From Paenibacillus sp. sptzw28 (GTDB lineage Bacteria; Bacillota; Bacilli; Paenibacillales; Paenibacillaceae), in assembly GCF_019550795.1 (NCBI RefSeq), contig NZ_CP080545.1, forward strand, positions 3,010,001 to 3,074,000: a DNA stretch of 64,000 nt, written 5' to 3'. Position 1 is the stretch's first letter. Every line of letters begins with the position of its first letter. Below the pieces are notes generated by a model. It ran no database searches. It worked only from the letters and a program-made list of their open reading frames with translations, and was not told where the DNA came from. Made by a program: the position numbers and the translations under genes. Shown piece by piece: positions 26,804-35,277 of the stretch.

Positions 26804-29089
26804 ATGAACCGGTGGACGGGGAAAGCATCAGGCTTGGACGAGTGGCTGCAGCTGCTTAAACAGCAACCGGAAATCATGGAAAATGTGACACATTGGCATA
26901 CCATTCCGCCGCGTGAAGCGCGCAGTACGGAGATGCCGGCGGATATCCATCCCAAGCTTAGGGAAGCTCTGCAGGGACGGGGGATCGGAAAGCTGTTCGT
27001 ACATCAGGCGGAAGCTTACCGCGCGGTGCGCGGCGGTCTGAACGTGGTCACTGTAACGCCGACGGCATCGGGCAAAACGCTCTGTTACAATTTGCCGGTG
27101 CTGCAGTCGCTGCTTGAGAACGATAGCGGCCGAGCGCTTTATTTATTTCCGACCAAGGCGCTGGCCCAGGATCAAGTCGCTGAGCTTCAGGAGCTGGCAG
27201 CGGCAATGGATGTCGATCTGAAGACGCATACATATGACGGCGATACTCCGCCTACGGTCAGACAGGTGATCCGCAATGCAGGACACATCGTCGTGACGAA
27301 TCCGGATATGCTGCATTCGGCTATACTGCCGCATCATACGAAATGGGTCAAACTATTCGAAAATATAAAATATATTGTCATCGACGAGCTGCATTCCTAC
27401 CGCGGAGTATTCGGCAGCCATGTGGCGAACGTTATCCGGCGGCTCAAGCGGATCTGCCGGTTTTACGGCTCCAGTCCGCAGTTTATTTGCGCTTCGGCGA
27501 CCATTGATAACCCGGGCGAGCATGCGCAGCGGCTGATCGGCGAGCCGGTCAGGCTTGTCGACAACAACGGCGCTCCGATGGGAGAGAAGCATTTTATATG
27601 CTATAATCCGCCCGTCGTCAATAAACAGCTCGGCATACGCCGCAGCAGCGTTCTTGAATCGCGCAGGCTTGCCGCATCCCTGCTTCGCCAGGGGGTTCAG
27701 ACCATCGTATTCGCACGCAGCCGCGTTCGGGTGGAGCTGCTTCTCACGTATTTGCAGGAGCTGGTGAAGGATGAACTCGGCACGAAAACGATACGGGGTT
27801 ACCGGGGCGGTTACTTGCCCAAGCTGCGCCGAGAAATCGAGCAGGGCTTGCGCAGCGGCGAAATACGCGGAGTTGTCAGCACCAATGCGCTTGAGCTCGG
27901 TATCGATATCGGGCAGCTTCAGGCATGCGTGATGAACGGCTATCCGGGTACGATCGCAAGCACCTGGCAGCAGTCCGGAAGGGCGGGACGGCGCCAAGGC
28001 ACCTCGGTGACGTTTCTTGTGGCAAGCAGCAATCCGCTTGATCAATATATGATCCAAAACCCGGACTTCTTCTTTAATCGTCCTCCGGAACGCGCGCTCA
28101 TCCATCCGGATAATTTGCTGATCCTGATCGATCATGTGAAATGCGCCGCGTACGAGCTGCCGTTTGAAGCGGGAGAGAAATTCGGCGAGGAGTCGCTTGA
28201 GCACATGCTTGAGTTTCTGGTGGAAGAGAAGGTGCTGCACCGTGTGAAGGACCGGTGGTACTGGATGGAGCAATCGTTTCCGGCTCATGGCATATCGCTC
28301 CGTTCCGCAGCTCAGGAGAACTTCATTATAATCGATATGACGAGCGGCAGCCGCGTCTTGGGGGAAGTAGACCGGTTCAGCGCGCCGACGCTCATTCACG
28401 ACGAAGCCATATATATTCATGAGGGCGTGCAGTATCAGGTCGAGAAGCTCGATTATCCTGAGAAAAAAGCATATGTACGCGAGGTCGACGTCGATTATTT
28501 TACCGATGCCAATATGGCCGTTGAGCTTAAGGTGCTGCATGTCGACAAGGAACGGCAGAGCGGCGATTTGCTGAGGCAGTACGGCGAGGTGACCGTCAAC
28601 GCAAAAGCGACCATTTTCAAGAAAATCCGACTTAGAAGCCATGAAAATATCGGCAGCGGTCCGATTCATTTGCCTGAAGAGGAGCTGCATACGAGCGGCT
28701 ACTGGTTCTCGTTCAGCGAGGAGGCGGCAGCGCGCAAGAGCGCTAACGATATGCAGCAGGCGCTGCTCGGTCTGGCGAACGTGCTTGTTCATCTTGCCCC
28801 GCTGTACCTGATGTGCGATCCGCTAGACATCCGAGTCGTACCACAAGTGAAGGCAGTCCATACGAAGCGTCCTACTATCTATTTCTATGACCGTTATCCG
28901 GGCGGCATCGGTCTCAGCGAGCGATTGTTCGAGGTGCATGACGAGCTGCTGCGGCAGGCCAAATCGCTCATCCGCTCCTGTACCTGTTTGAGCGGCTGTC
29001 CGGCGTGTGTGGGACCGATCGAAGAGGTAGGATTGCTCGGCAAATCACTTGCGCTGGACCTGATCGAGGAAGCGGGTATATTGCAATGA
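26804..29089 (+). CDS. mrfA: DNA repair helicase MrfA (YprA family)
   Basis: A 761-residue superfamily 2 helicase. In B. subtilis MrfA works with MrfB in a UvrA-independent route for repair of mitomycin C damage. Visible: Walker A TPTASGKT, DELH box IDELHS, motif III SATIDNP, motif VI QSGRAGRRQG and the C-terminal four-cysteine zinc site CTCLSGCPACVGP. Start ATG 26804 is behind AAGGGGAG. The stop overlaps the mrfB start (ATGA), so the two are translationally coupled. Confidence 0.93.
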   Translation: MNRWTGKASGLDEWLQLLKQQPEIMENVTHWHTIPPREARSTEMPADIHPKLREALQGRGIGKLFVHQAEAYRAVRGGLNVVTVTPTASGKTLCYNLPVLQSLLENDSGRALYLFPTKALAQDQVAELQELAAAMDVDLKTHTYDGDTPPTVRQVIRNAGHIVVTNPDMLHSAILPHHTKWVKLFENIKYIVIDELHSYRGVFGSHVANVIRRLKRICRFYGSSPQFICASATIDNPGEHAQRLIGEPVRLVDNNGAPMGEKHFICYNPPVVNKQLGIRRSSVLESRRLAASLLRQGVQTIVFARSRVRVELLLTYLQELVKDELGTKTIRGYRGGYLPKLRREIEQGLRSGEIRGVVSTNALELGIDIGQLQACVMNGYPGTIASTWQQSGRAGRRQGTSVTFLVASSNPLDQYMIQNPDFFFNRPPERALIHPDNLLILIDHVKCAAYELPFEAGEKFGEESLEHMLEFLVEEKVLHRVKDRWYWMEQSFPAHGISLRSAAQENFIIIDMTSGSRVLGEVDRFSAPTLIHDEAIYIHEGVQYQVEKLDYPEKKAYVREVDVDYFTDANMAVELKVLHVDKERQSGDLLRQYGEVTVNAKATIFKKIRLRSHENIGSGPIHLPEEELHTSGYWFSFSEEAAARKSANDMQQALLGLANVLVHLAPLYLMCDPLDIRVVPQVKAVHTKRPTIYFYDRYPGGIGLSERLFEVHDELLRQAKSLIRSCTCLSGCPACVGPIEEVGLLGKSLALDLIEEAGILQ

Positions 29090-30555
29090 GCGGGCTGCGC
29101 GACAGACTGCTTCGGCTTAGAGGTTCAAGTGCCGCGGGAGCTGCTGAATCTCCCGGCGCCGATGAGTCTTCTGAGGCGCTGCAAGCGTTGGAGCTTGCAA
29201 GCGAGGCGGACGGAAAGACAGACAATCGTTCGGCTGATGAGGAACTGACAGACCCGAAGCATGAAACGGTGAACGGCTATGCAGACGACATCGAAGTGCT
29301 GACTTCCGACTGGGATGACACCGGCGTCCAGATCATCCGAACTGCGGAAGGCAGCTTTCTTCTGCGGGAGACCCGTTATCCTTTAGAGCACCGGCACGGA
29401 ATTCATCAATTGTCCGAGCTGCATGAAGCGTCGACGGGACTATCAGCCTTTCAATCGCCGGTTAACGCACCAAAGCCGGTGAGATTAAGCCGTATAGGTG
29501 GATTAAACGGCAGCCCAAGCGGAATGCCGGGGACTAACATTGAGGCAATCGCCGTGAAGCCGGAAAAGGTGTTGTTTCTCGATTTGGAGACGACGGGACT
29601 TGGCGTCGGCGCCGGCAATGTGCCTTTTATGGTTGGCCTCGGTTTCGCCGAAGGTGAGTCGTTTGTCGTTCAACAAATGCTCATTCGTCATCCGGCGGAG
29701 GAGCGGGCGATGCTGGGCTATCTGTGTGAGAAGCTGCTGATGTATTCGCATCTTATCACCTACAACGGTCGGACATTCGATTGGCCGGTATTACTGAACC
29801 GGTTCATCCTTAATGGTTTCCGTACATTCAGGTGGGAGCCTATCCATATTGACCTGCTTCATCCATCTCGGAGCATATGGCGCAATACGCTTGCCTCCTG
29901 TCGTCTTAGCCATGTGGAGGAGGAGCGGCTCGGAATCGTCCGTACCGACGATGTGCCCGGTTCGCTGGCTCCCGCCATCTACTTTCAATTTCTGGCCGAC
30001 GGGAAGCCTGACCCGCTGCTCGGCGTCTTTCTCCACAATGAATCGGACATGCTGTCACTGGCTTGTCTGGCGATCCGATTCGGGCATTTGCTAAGTGGGG
30101 GGCTCGGCACTCGCGTCTCCAATCCGACCGAACCGGAAGAGCTTCTGCGCACCGGCTTATGGCTGGAGAAGATGGGTGCGGCGGAACATGCCGCTCCCTT
30201 GTTTAGCCTTCTCGAAGCAGACAGTCGTACCCCGGCTTCCTGCTTAACCGCACTGGCGGACAGGGACAAGAAATGTGGAAATTGGACGCGTGCTGTGTTA
30301 TTGTGGCAGAAGGCCGTACATATGGCGCAACACGCTTCGTGGCCGGACTGGGATGCTCATATCGAGCTTTCCATGTACTATGAACATAAGACCAAACAGT
30401 TCGATGCGGCTCTGGCGCTTGCCGAAACGGCACTTGAGCTCGCGCAGCGGCGTTATACAAGTATGCGGATCGACGCGAAACGCCGTGCTGAACTGGAAAG
30501 CATCCACAAACGGGTCGAACGGTTGCGGGTGAAATCAGGGAGGCTGTATGGATGA
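29086..30555 (+). CDS. mrfB: Exonuclease MrfB (YprB, RNase H-like)
   Basis: 489 residues. After a variable acidic N-terminus (about 1-75), an RNase H-like 3'-5' exonuclease domain begins at VLFLDLETTGLG (about 185), followed by LITYNGRTFDWPVL and ESDMLSLACLA, giving the DEDD-type acidic set. A TPR-like helical region (about 360-480) is at the end. It is the nuclease partner of MrfA. The ATG overlaps the mrfA stop; the frame is open further upstream inside mrfA. Confidence 0.92.
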   Translation: MSGLRDRLLRLRGSSAAGAAESPGADESSEALQALELASEADGKTDNRSADEELTDPKHETVNGYADDIEVLTSDWDDTGVQIIRTAEGSFLLRETRYPLEHRHGIHQLSELHEASTGLSAFQSPVNAPKPVRLSRIGGLNGSPSGMPGTNIEAIAVKPEKVLFLDLETTGLGVGAGNVPFMVGLGFAEGESFVVQQMLIRHPAEERAMLGYLCEKLLMYSHLITYNGRTFDWPVLLNRFILNGFRTFRWEPIHIDLLHPSRSIWRNTLASCRLSHVEEERLGIVRTDDVPGSLAPAIYFQFLADGKPDPLLGVFLHNESDMLSLACLAIRFGHLLSGGLGTRVSNPTEPEELLRTGLWLEKMGAAEHAAPLFSLLEADSRTPASCLTALADRDKKCGNWTRAVLLWQKAVHMAQHASWPDWDAHIELSMYYEHKTKQFDAALALAETALELAQRRYTSMRIDAKRRAELESIHKRVERLRVKSGRLYG

Positions 30556-31652
30556 GGGAACTGCGATTTGCGATACTTGGCTTCGGTAATATTGCAAAAA
30601 CACATATGACTGCGCTTCGCGCGCTGCCTGTTATAAAGAAAACGCCGGTTGTACCGGTGCTTGATACACTTGTAACAAGAAGACCGGACGTCCATCAAGC
30701 ACAGGCCGAAGCGATCGGCTTTCGCCGCGTAGTCGATTCGGCCTCGAAGGCTGCCGCTGACGAACGTCTGCATGCGTTTGACGTCTGCACTCCGAACGCA
30801 AACCACTTCGACGATGTTATGGCGGCACTGTCGGGAAGTAAGGCTATATACTGCGAGAAGCCTGTAACGGAAGAGTACAGTCGTTCTCTAGAGCTGCACC
30901 GCAGAGTAAGTGAACAGCCTGAAGTTCTGCAGCAGCTTGCCTTTACTTTCCGGTATCATCCTGCCGTTATGCGAATTAAACGCTGGCTGCAGGAAGGAAT
31001 TGTCGGCGATATTCTGCAGTGCAAAATCTCCTACCGCCGCTCCGGTTATCTCAGTCCGGAGCGCCCGGTAAGCTGGCGATTGCAAAGCGGTATGTCGGGA
31101 GGCGGCGCGATTAGCGATCTCGGCGTTCATGTCCTCGATCTTCTGCGCCATTGGTTCGGAGAGCTGGATGAAGTCAGCGGAAGAACCAAAACCTATGTCC
31201 GGAAACGTCCGGATGCGGAAACAGGTGAAATCGTCGATGTTGATGTGGACGATTGGGCGATGATGCATTATACAACGGAGTCCGGAATAAGCGGAACGGC
31301 TGAGGTTTCACGGATAGCGCTTGGATCCGACGCATTCGATATTCAAATTGTGGGTGCGCAAGGCTCCATAACATGCGATCTGGAGCGCCATACGATACCG
31401 GCGGTCCATCTCCTGCATGGCGGTACAACGGCATTGCCGATACCAGATTCCTTAACCCTGCTGCCGGATGAGAAAGCGACCATGGGTGTGGCGGTAGACA
31501 CACATTTCGGCTCCCTGCATCATTTTATTTGGCGTTTTGCCGGAGAAGACCGCTGGGCGGGACTCGCTCCGACAATTGAAGACGGAATTAAGACTGAATA
31601 TTTGATAGACCGCGTGCTGAAACAAAATAAGGAGTGGAACACCAATGACTGA
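30552..31652 (+). CDS. Gfo/Idh/MocA family oxidoreductase
   Basis: A 366-residue NAD(P)-dependent oxidoreductase with the Rossmann motif LGFGNIAKTH at the N-terminus, CEKPVTEEY and the GGGAISDLGVHVLDLL catalytic region typical of the family. The substrate is likely a sugar or related polyol but cannot be named. The start overlaps the mrfB stop and its stop overlaps the next gene, so it belongs to the mrfAB transcript. Confidence 0.9.
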   Translation: MRELRFAILGFGNIAKTHMTALRALPVIKKTPVVPVLDTLVTRRPDVHQAQAEAIGFRRVVDSASKAAADERLHAFDVCTPNANHFDDVMAALSGSKAIYCEKPVTEEYSRSLELHRRVSEQPEVLQQLAFTFRYHPAVMRIKRWLQEGIVGDILQCKISYRRSGYLSPERPVSWRLQSGMSGGGAISDLGVHVLDLLRHWFGELDEVSGRTKTYVRKRPDAETGEIVDVDVDDWAMMHYTTESGISGTAEVSRIALGSDAFDIQIVGAQGSITCDLERHTIPAVHLLHGGTTALPIPDSLTLLPDEKATMGVAVDTHFGSLHHFIWRFAGEDRWAGLAPTIEDGIKTEYLIDRVLKQNKEWNTND

Positions 31653-32466
31653 TTCCGGTGCGGCTCTGCGCGGACTCCTTATCGACTTGGACGGCACCCT
31701 CTATAACGGCCGCCAAATGGTCGATGGAGCGGACACGTTAATACATATGCTCCGCGCCCGAAGTGCGCGTTATCTATTCGTAACAAACAATTCTTCAGCC
31801 TCTCCGGAAACCGTCGCGGACCGGTTGAATGCGATGGGAATTCCCGCTGAGCCGCAGGATGTTTGCACATCCGCTCAGGCGGCTGCATCTTATATTGCGG
31901 AGCGGCAGAAAGGCGCGCGTGTTTTCGTGGTAGGAGAAGAAGGGCTGAGAAACGCTCTTACCGACCAGGGTTTACAGGTCGTAGAGGATAATCCGGATAT
32001 CGTCGTCCAGGGCATCGACCGCAGCTTGACTTATGACCGCTTATCCACCGCAGTCCGGCATATTCTCGGCGGTGCAGCTTACGTCCTTACGAATCCTGAT
32101 GTGCTGCTTCCTTCGGACGGCGAACTGCTTCCCGGGGCCGGAACGATCGCTGCCATGCTTCGAACGGCGACAGGCGTGGAGCCGGCGCTGATCGGCAAGC
32201 CTTCCGCAATACTGATGAATTTCGCGCTGGAACGGCTGGGATTAACTGCTGCAGAAACCTGGGTGGTCGGCGATAACCCGGCGACGGATATTGCAGCGGC
32301 TCAGGCTTCAGGCTGCTATTCCGCTCTAGTGCTTACCGGACTCGCGACGAAGGACAATTATAACCGGCTTCTTCAAGCCGCCGGTGTCATCGCGGACGCG
32401 GTATTTGATGATTTACATAAACTTAAGTTACATGTAGACGATAAGCTTCAGAGGTCCATTAACTAA
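31645..32466 (+). CDS. HAD-IIA family phosphatase (NagD/AraL-like)
   Basis: 273 residues. Motif I LIDLDGTLYNG, motif II FVTNNSSASPE, motif III Lys in IGKPSAILM and motif IV GDNPATDIAAA. The cap between motifs II and III is of the IIA type found in p-nitrophenyl phosphatases such as B. subtilis YutF and AraL. It overlaps the oxidoreductase gene by eight bases; mutM follows after 18 nt. Probably a housekeeping sugar-phosphate or nucleotide phosphatase. Confidence 0.9.
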   Translation: MTDSGAALRGLLIDLDGTLYNGRQMVDGADTLIHMLRARSARYLFVTNNSSASPETVADRLNAMGIPAEPQDVCTSAQAAASYIAERQKGARVFVVGEEGLRNALTDQGLQVVEDNPDIVVQGIDRSLTYDRLSTAVRHILGGAAYVLTNPDVLLPSDGELLPGAGTIAAMLRTATGVEPALIGKPSAILMNFALERLGLTAAETWVVGDNPATDIAAAQASGCYSALVLTGLATKDNYNRLLQAAGVIADAVFDDLHKLKLHVDDKLQRSIN

Positions 32467-32484
32467 CTGGAAGGAAGATAGACG

Positions 32485-33300
32485 ATGCCGGAATGGCCGG
32501 AAATGGAAACCTATCGCAAACTGCTCGCGGAGCGCATCGTGGGTCAGCCGGTTACGCAAGTCGAAGTGACAAGGCCGAAATCGATTAATGTAGAACCGGA
32601 TATATTCTCGGAGCAGCTGATCGGAAGGACGGTGTTGTTTGTAGAGCGCCGCGGTAAAATGCTTCTGTTTCATCTTGACAATGGGAAGCGTCTTCTACTC
32701 CATTTGATGCTTGGAGGGATGATCCGCTTCGGACCGCCCGGGGAGATACAGGACCGATCGGTGCAGGTGGCCATCGGCTTCCCTGCGGGTGTCATGTGTT
32801 TTATCGGACTGAGGCTCGGTTATATTCATTTGTACACCGTAAAGGAAGTCGAGGCTCATCTGGCCAAGCTCGGGCCGGATCCATTCGATAAGAGATTGAC
32901 ATTCGAGCGTTTCAAGAAGCTGTTTGCCGGCAAACGCGGCTCACTCAAAACGACGCTAGTCAACCAGCAGGTCGTATCCGGCATCGGCAATTGCTATGCG
33001 GATGAAATCGCGTTCGACGCTGGAATCAGGCCGGATGCGCGTATAAGCGAGCTTGAGCCTGATACATGGGAAAGGCTCTACAATTCGATGCACAGCGTAC
33101 TGAAGGAGGCGGCGTCTTACGGCGGCTATATGGAGATGCCGCTGACTGCCGACGATACGCTGACAGGCGGTTTCAATGACCGCTGCAGGGTCTACGACCG
33201 TGACGGACAGCCGTGCCTCAGATGCGGTGGAACCGTGGAACGGGGCGAGATCAACTCGCGAAAAATGTTTTTCTGCCCTTCCTGCCAGAAAGGTAGGTAA
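32485..33300 (+). CDS. Formamidopyrimidine-DNA glycosylase family protein
   Basis: A 271-residue Fpg/Nei glycosylase/AP lyase that removes oxidised bases such as 8-oxoguanine. The catalytic proline and glutamate are present but in the variant start MPEWPEME instead of MPELPEVE. RRGKMLLF carries the conserved beta-hairpin lysine. NQQVVSGIGNCYADE is the helix-two-turn-helix, and a C-terminal zinc finger (CLRC ... CPSC) closes the protein. The variant start suggests it may be a second paralogue rather than the main MutM. It directly precedes endonuclease IV, which acts next in base excision repair. Confidence 0.9.
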   Translation: MPEWPEMETYRKLLAERIVGQPVTQVEVTRPKSINVEPDIFSEQLIGRTVLFVERRGKMLLFHLDNGKRLLLHLMLGGMIRFGPPGEIQDRSVQVAIGFPAGVMCFIGLRLGYIHLYTVKEVEAHLAKLGPDPFDKRLTFERFKKLFAGKRGSLKTTLVNQQVVSGIGNCYADEIAFDAGIRPDARISELEPDTWERLYNSMHSVLKEAASYGGYMEMPLTADDTLTGGFNDRCRVYDRDGQPCLRCGGTVERGEINSRKMFFCPSCQKGR

Positions 33301-33306
33301 CAGAGC

Positions 33307-34140
33307 ATGCGCGCCGGCTGTCATGTATCGACCAGGGGCGGTTACCTTGAGGCGGCCAAGAGAGCCGCTTCGATTAGAGCAGAGGGATTTCAATATTTTC
33401 CGAAAAATCCGCGCAGCCTTCTTATTAAGAAATTCGATGCGGCGGATGCGAAGCGCTGTGCGGATTTTTGCCGGGAGAGAGGAATCGTCTCGATTGCTCA
33501 CTCTCCTTACCCGACGAATGTTGCCGCTGAAGATCCCGACCATCGGGCACGAACGGTAATGTCGATTTTAAACGATTTGGAAATTGCGGAAGCTTGCGGT
33601 TCGCTGGGTGTCGTCGTCCATTTTGGTGTATATAAAGGCTCCGATTCTCTTGAGGGCTATAGAAACGCCATTCAGGCGATAAGTGCAGTAACCTCCCAGT
33701 GGAACGGAAACGCCAAGCTGTTGATCGAGAATCAGGCGGGCGACCATACCTTCATGGGAACTACGATGGAGGAGCTCGCGCAAATTCGCGGTTTGTGTGT
33801 CGCTCCCCACAAAATCGGCTTTTGTCTGGATACGTGCCATTTGTTCGCAAGCGGCGTATGGGACGGGAAACCGAACGCGCAATGGCTGGATAATGCGGAT
33901 AGGCTCGGAGTTCTGGCGCATATAAAGGCGATTCACCTTAATGACTCTGTTTATCCTTCGGGAGAGAAACGCGACCGGCATGCCGTGATCGGTCAGGGCT
34001 TCATTGGAGAAAAAGGTTTCTCCTGGCTGCTGGGCCACCCTGCTTTCACGGAAACGCCGTTTATCCTTGAGACGCCGGCAGGCGCAGACGGTACTCACCT
34101 TGATCAGCTTGAACGAATACGCCGATGGGGAGGACAATGA
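33307..34140 (+). CDS. nfo: Endonuclease IV-type AP endonuclease
   Basis: A 277-residue AP endonuclease family 2 protein that cuts DNA at abasic sites. All nine expected metal ligands can be placed: His in IAHSPY, His in VVHFG, Glu in LIENQAG, Asp and His in FCLDTCHLF, His in HLNDS, Asp and His in RDRHA and Glu in ILETP. It begins 6 nt after the glycosylase gene and overlaps the next ORF. The ribosome site is weak, which fits translational coupling. Confidence 0.93.
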   Translation: MRAGCHVSTRGGYLEAAKRAASIRAEGFQYFPKNPRSLLIKKFDAADAKRCADFCRERGIVSIAHSPYPTNVAAEDPDHRARTVMSILNDLEIAEACGSLGVVVHFGVYKGSDSLEGYRNAIQAISAVTSQWNGNAKLLIENQAGDHTFMGTTMEELAQIRGLCVAPHKIGFCLDTCHLFASGVWDGKPNAQWLDNADRLGVLAHIKAIHLNDSVYPSGEKRDRHAVIGQGFIGEKGFSWLLGHPAFTETPFILETPAGADGTHLDQLERIRRWGGQ

Positions 34141-34445
34141 TGATAAACGTTTATTTGGATGATTACCGGCCATGTCCAGTTGGCTTCACACCAGCTAAAA
34201 ACGCCGAAGAATGCAGGCTGCTTCTGGAACACGAGGAAGTGGACATTTTATCACTCGATTACGATTTGGGGTGGGGACAGCCGACCGGTCTTGAGGTTGC
34301 CCGGTACATAGTGGAAAGCGGCCGTTACCCGAGGTCCATTTATTTTCATACATCGAGCCCTGAAGGGCGAACGCAGATGGTTCATCTGCTGCTCAAGCAT
34401 GCACCGTCTCACGTGAATATTCATAACGGTCCGATGCCCGGGTAA
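34140..34445 (+). CDS. Cyclic-phosphate-type receiver domain protein
   Basis: A single-domain protein of 101 residues that resembles a truncated response-regulator receiver: early acidic pair VYLDDYRP, DILSLDYDLG with a candidate phosphoacceptor, and a FHTSSPEG strand. It matches the cREC-type receiver family predicted to act on cyclic phosphates. No output domain and no adjacent kinase. The start is placed at ATG 34140, 6 nt after GGGGAGG and overlapping the nfo stop by one base; ATG 34137 is also possible. Function unknown. Confidence 0.75.
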   Translation: MINVYLDDYRPCPVGFTPAKNAEECRLLLEHEEVDILSLDYDLGWGQPTGLEVARYIVESGRYPRSIYFHTSSPEGRTQMVHLLLKHAPSHVNIHNGPMPG

Positions 34446-34494
34446 CCATACTGTCAGGCTCGCCCGGGCATGTGAAATAACGGAGGAACCTAAT

Positions 34495-35277
34495 ATGATA
34501 AACCTACAGGAAATTACGTTACGCCGCGGCGAACGGGATATATTGCAGAGCGTGGACCTTAGAATGAATGATGGCGAACATTGGGTCATTCTCGGTCGAA
34601 ACGGCTCGGGCAAGACGACTTTGCTTGAAATGATGACCGGATACCTGTTTCCCTCTTCAGGGACGGTCGATGTACTCGGGTATCGGTACGGCTCATGCGA
34701 TGTCCGGGAAGTCCGGAAAGAAATCGGCTACATCAGCCAATCCGTGATCGAGAAACTGTCGCTGAGCGATCCGGTTTGGGAAGTTGTCGCAACCGGGGAG
34801 TATGCGTTTTTGCGGTTTTATCAAACCATTGATGAGAACGTACGGCTCAAGGCGCTGCGTTTGATCGATCAGGTCGGACTTGGTTCTATGGCGGAGCAGC
34901 CGTTCGGCACGCTCTCTCAAGGCGAGCGGAAGAAGGTGCTTCTTGCCAGGTCGCTTATGGCGGGTCCCAAGCTTCTCGTTTTGGACGAGCCATGTGCGGG
35001 ACTTGATCTGCATGAGCGTGAAAAGCTTCTTCTCGATCTCGGCAAGCTAAGCGGACGTGGATTGATGATTGTATATGTGACGCACCATCTCGAGGAAATT
35101 ATTCCACTGTTTACTCATGTGGCTCTTATACATGAAGGACGCATTACCGCAGCCGGACCCAAGGAGGAAGTGTTGAACGGTGAAGCGCTCAGCCGGGCGT
35201 ACGATTGGCCCGTAGAAGTTGACTGGGTGAATGGCAGGCCCTGGATTCGGGCGGTATCAGGAGGAGTAGAACGTTGA
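34495..35277 (+). CDS. ABC transporter ATP-binding protein (YlmA-like)
   Basis: 260 residues with Walker A LGRNGSGKTT, Q-loop YISQS, signature LSQGERKKV, Walker B LLVLDEP and H-loop VTHH. No permease gene is adjacent, so it may act alone or with a distant partner, as for B. subtilis YlmA. Ribosome site GGAGG. The TTG start of the next gene overlaps the stop. Confidence 0.88.
   Translation: MINLQEITLRRGERDILQSVDLRMNDGEHWVILGRNGSGKTTLLEMMTGYLFPSSGTVDVLGYRYGSCDVREVRKEIGYISQSVIEKLSLSDPVWEVVATGEYAFLRFYQTIDENVRLKALRLIDQVGLGSMAEQPFGTLSQGERKKVLLARSLMAGPKLLVLDEPCAGLDLHEREKLLLDLGKLSGRGLMIVYVTHHLEEIIPLFTHVALIHEGRITAAGPKEEVLNGEALSRAYDWPVEVDWVNGRPWIRAVSGGVER

Noticed and set aside
27353..28792. 479-codon antisense frame inside mrfA
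   Set aside because: It is the shadow of a high-GC helicase gene with clear motifs on the plus strand; no start signal or family features.
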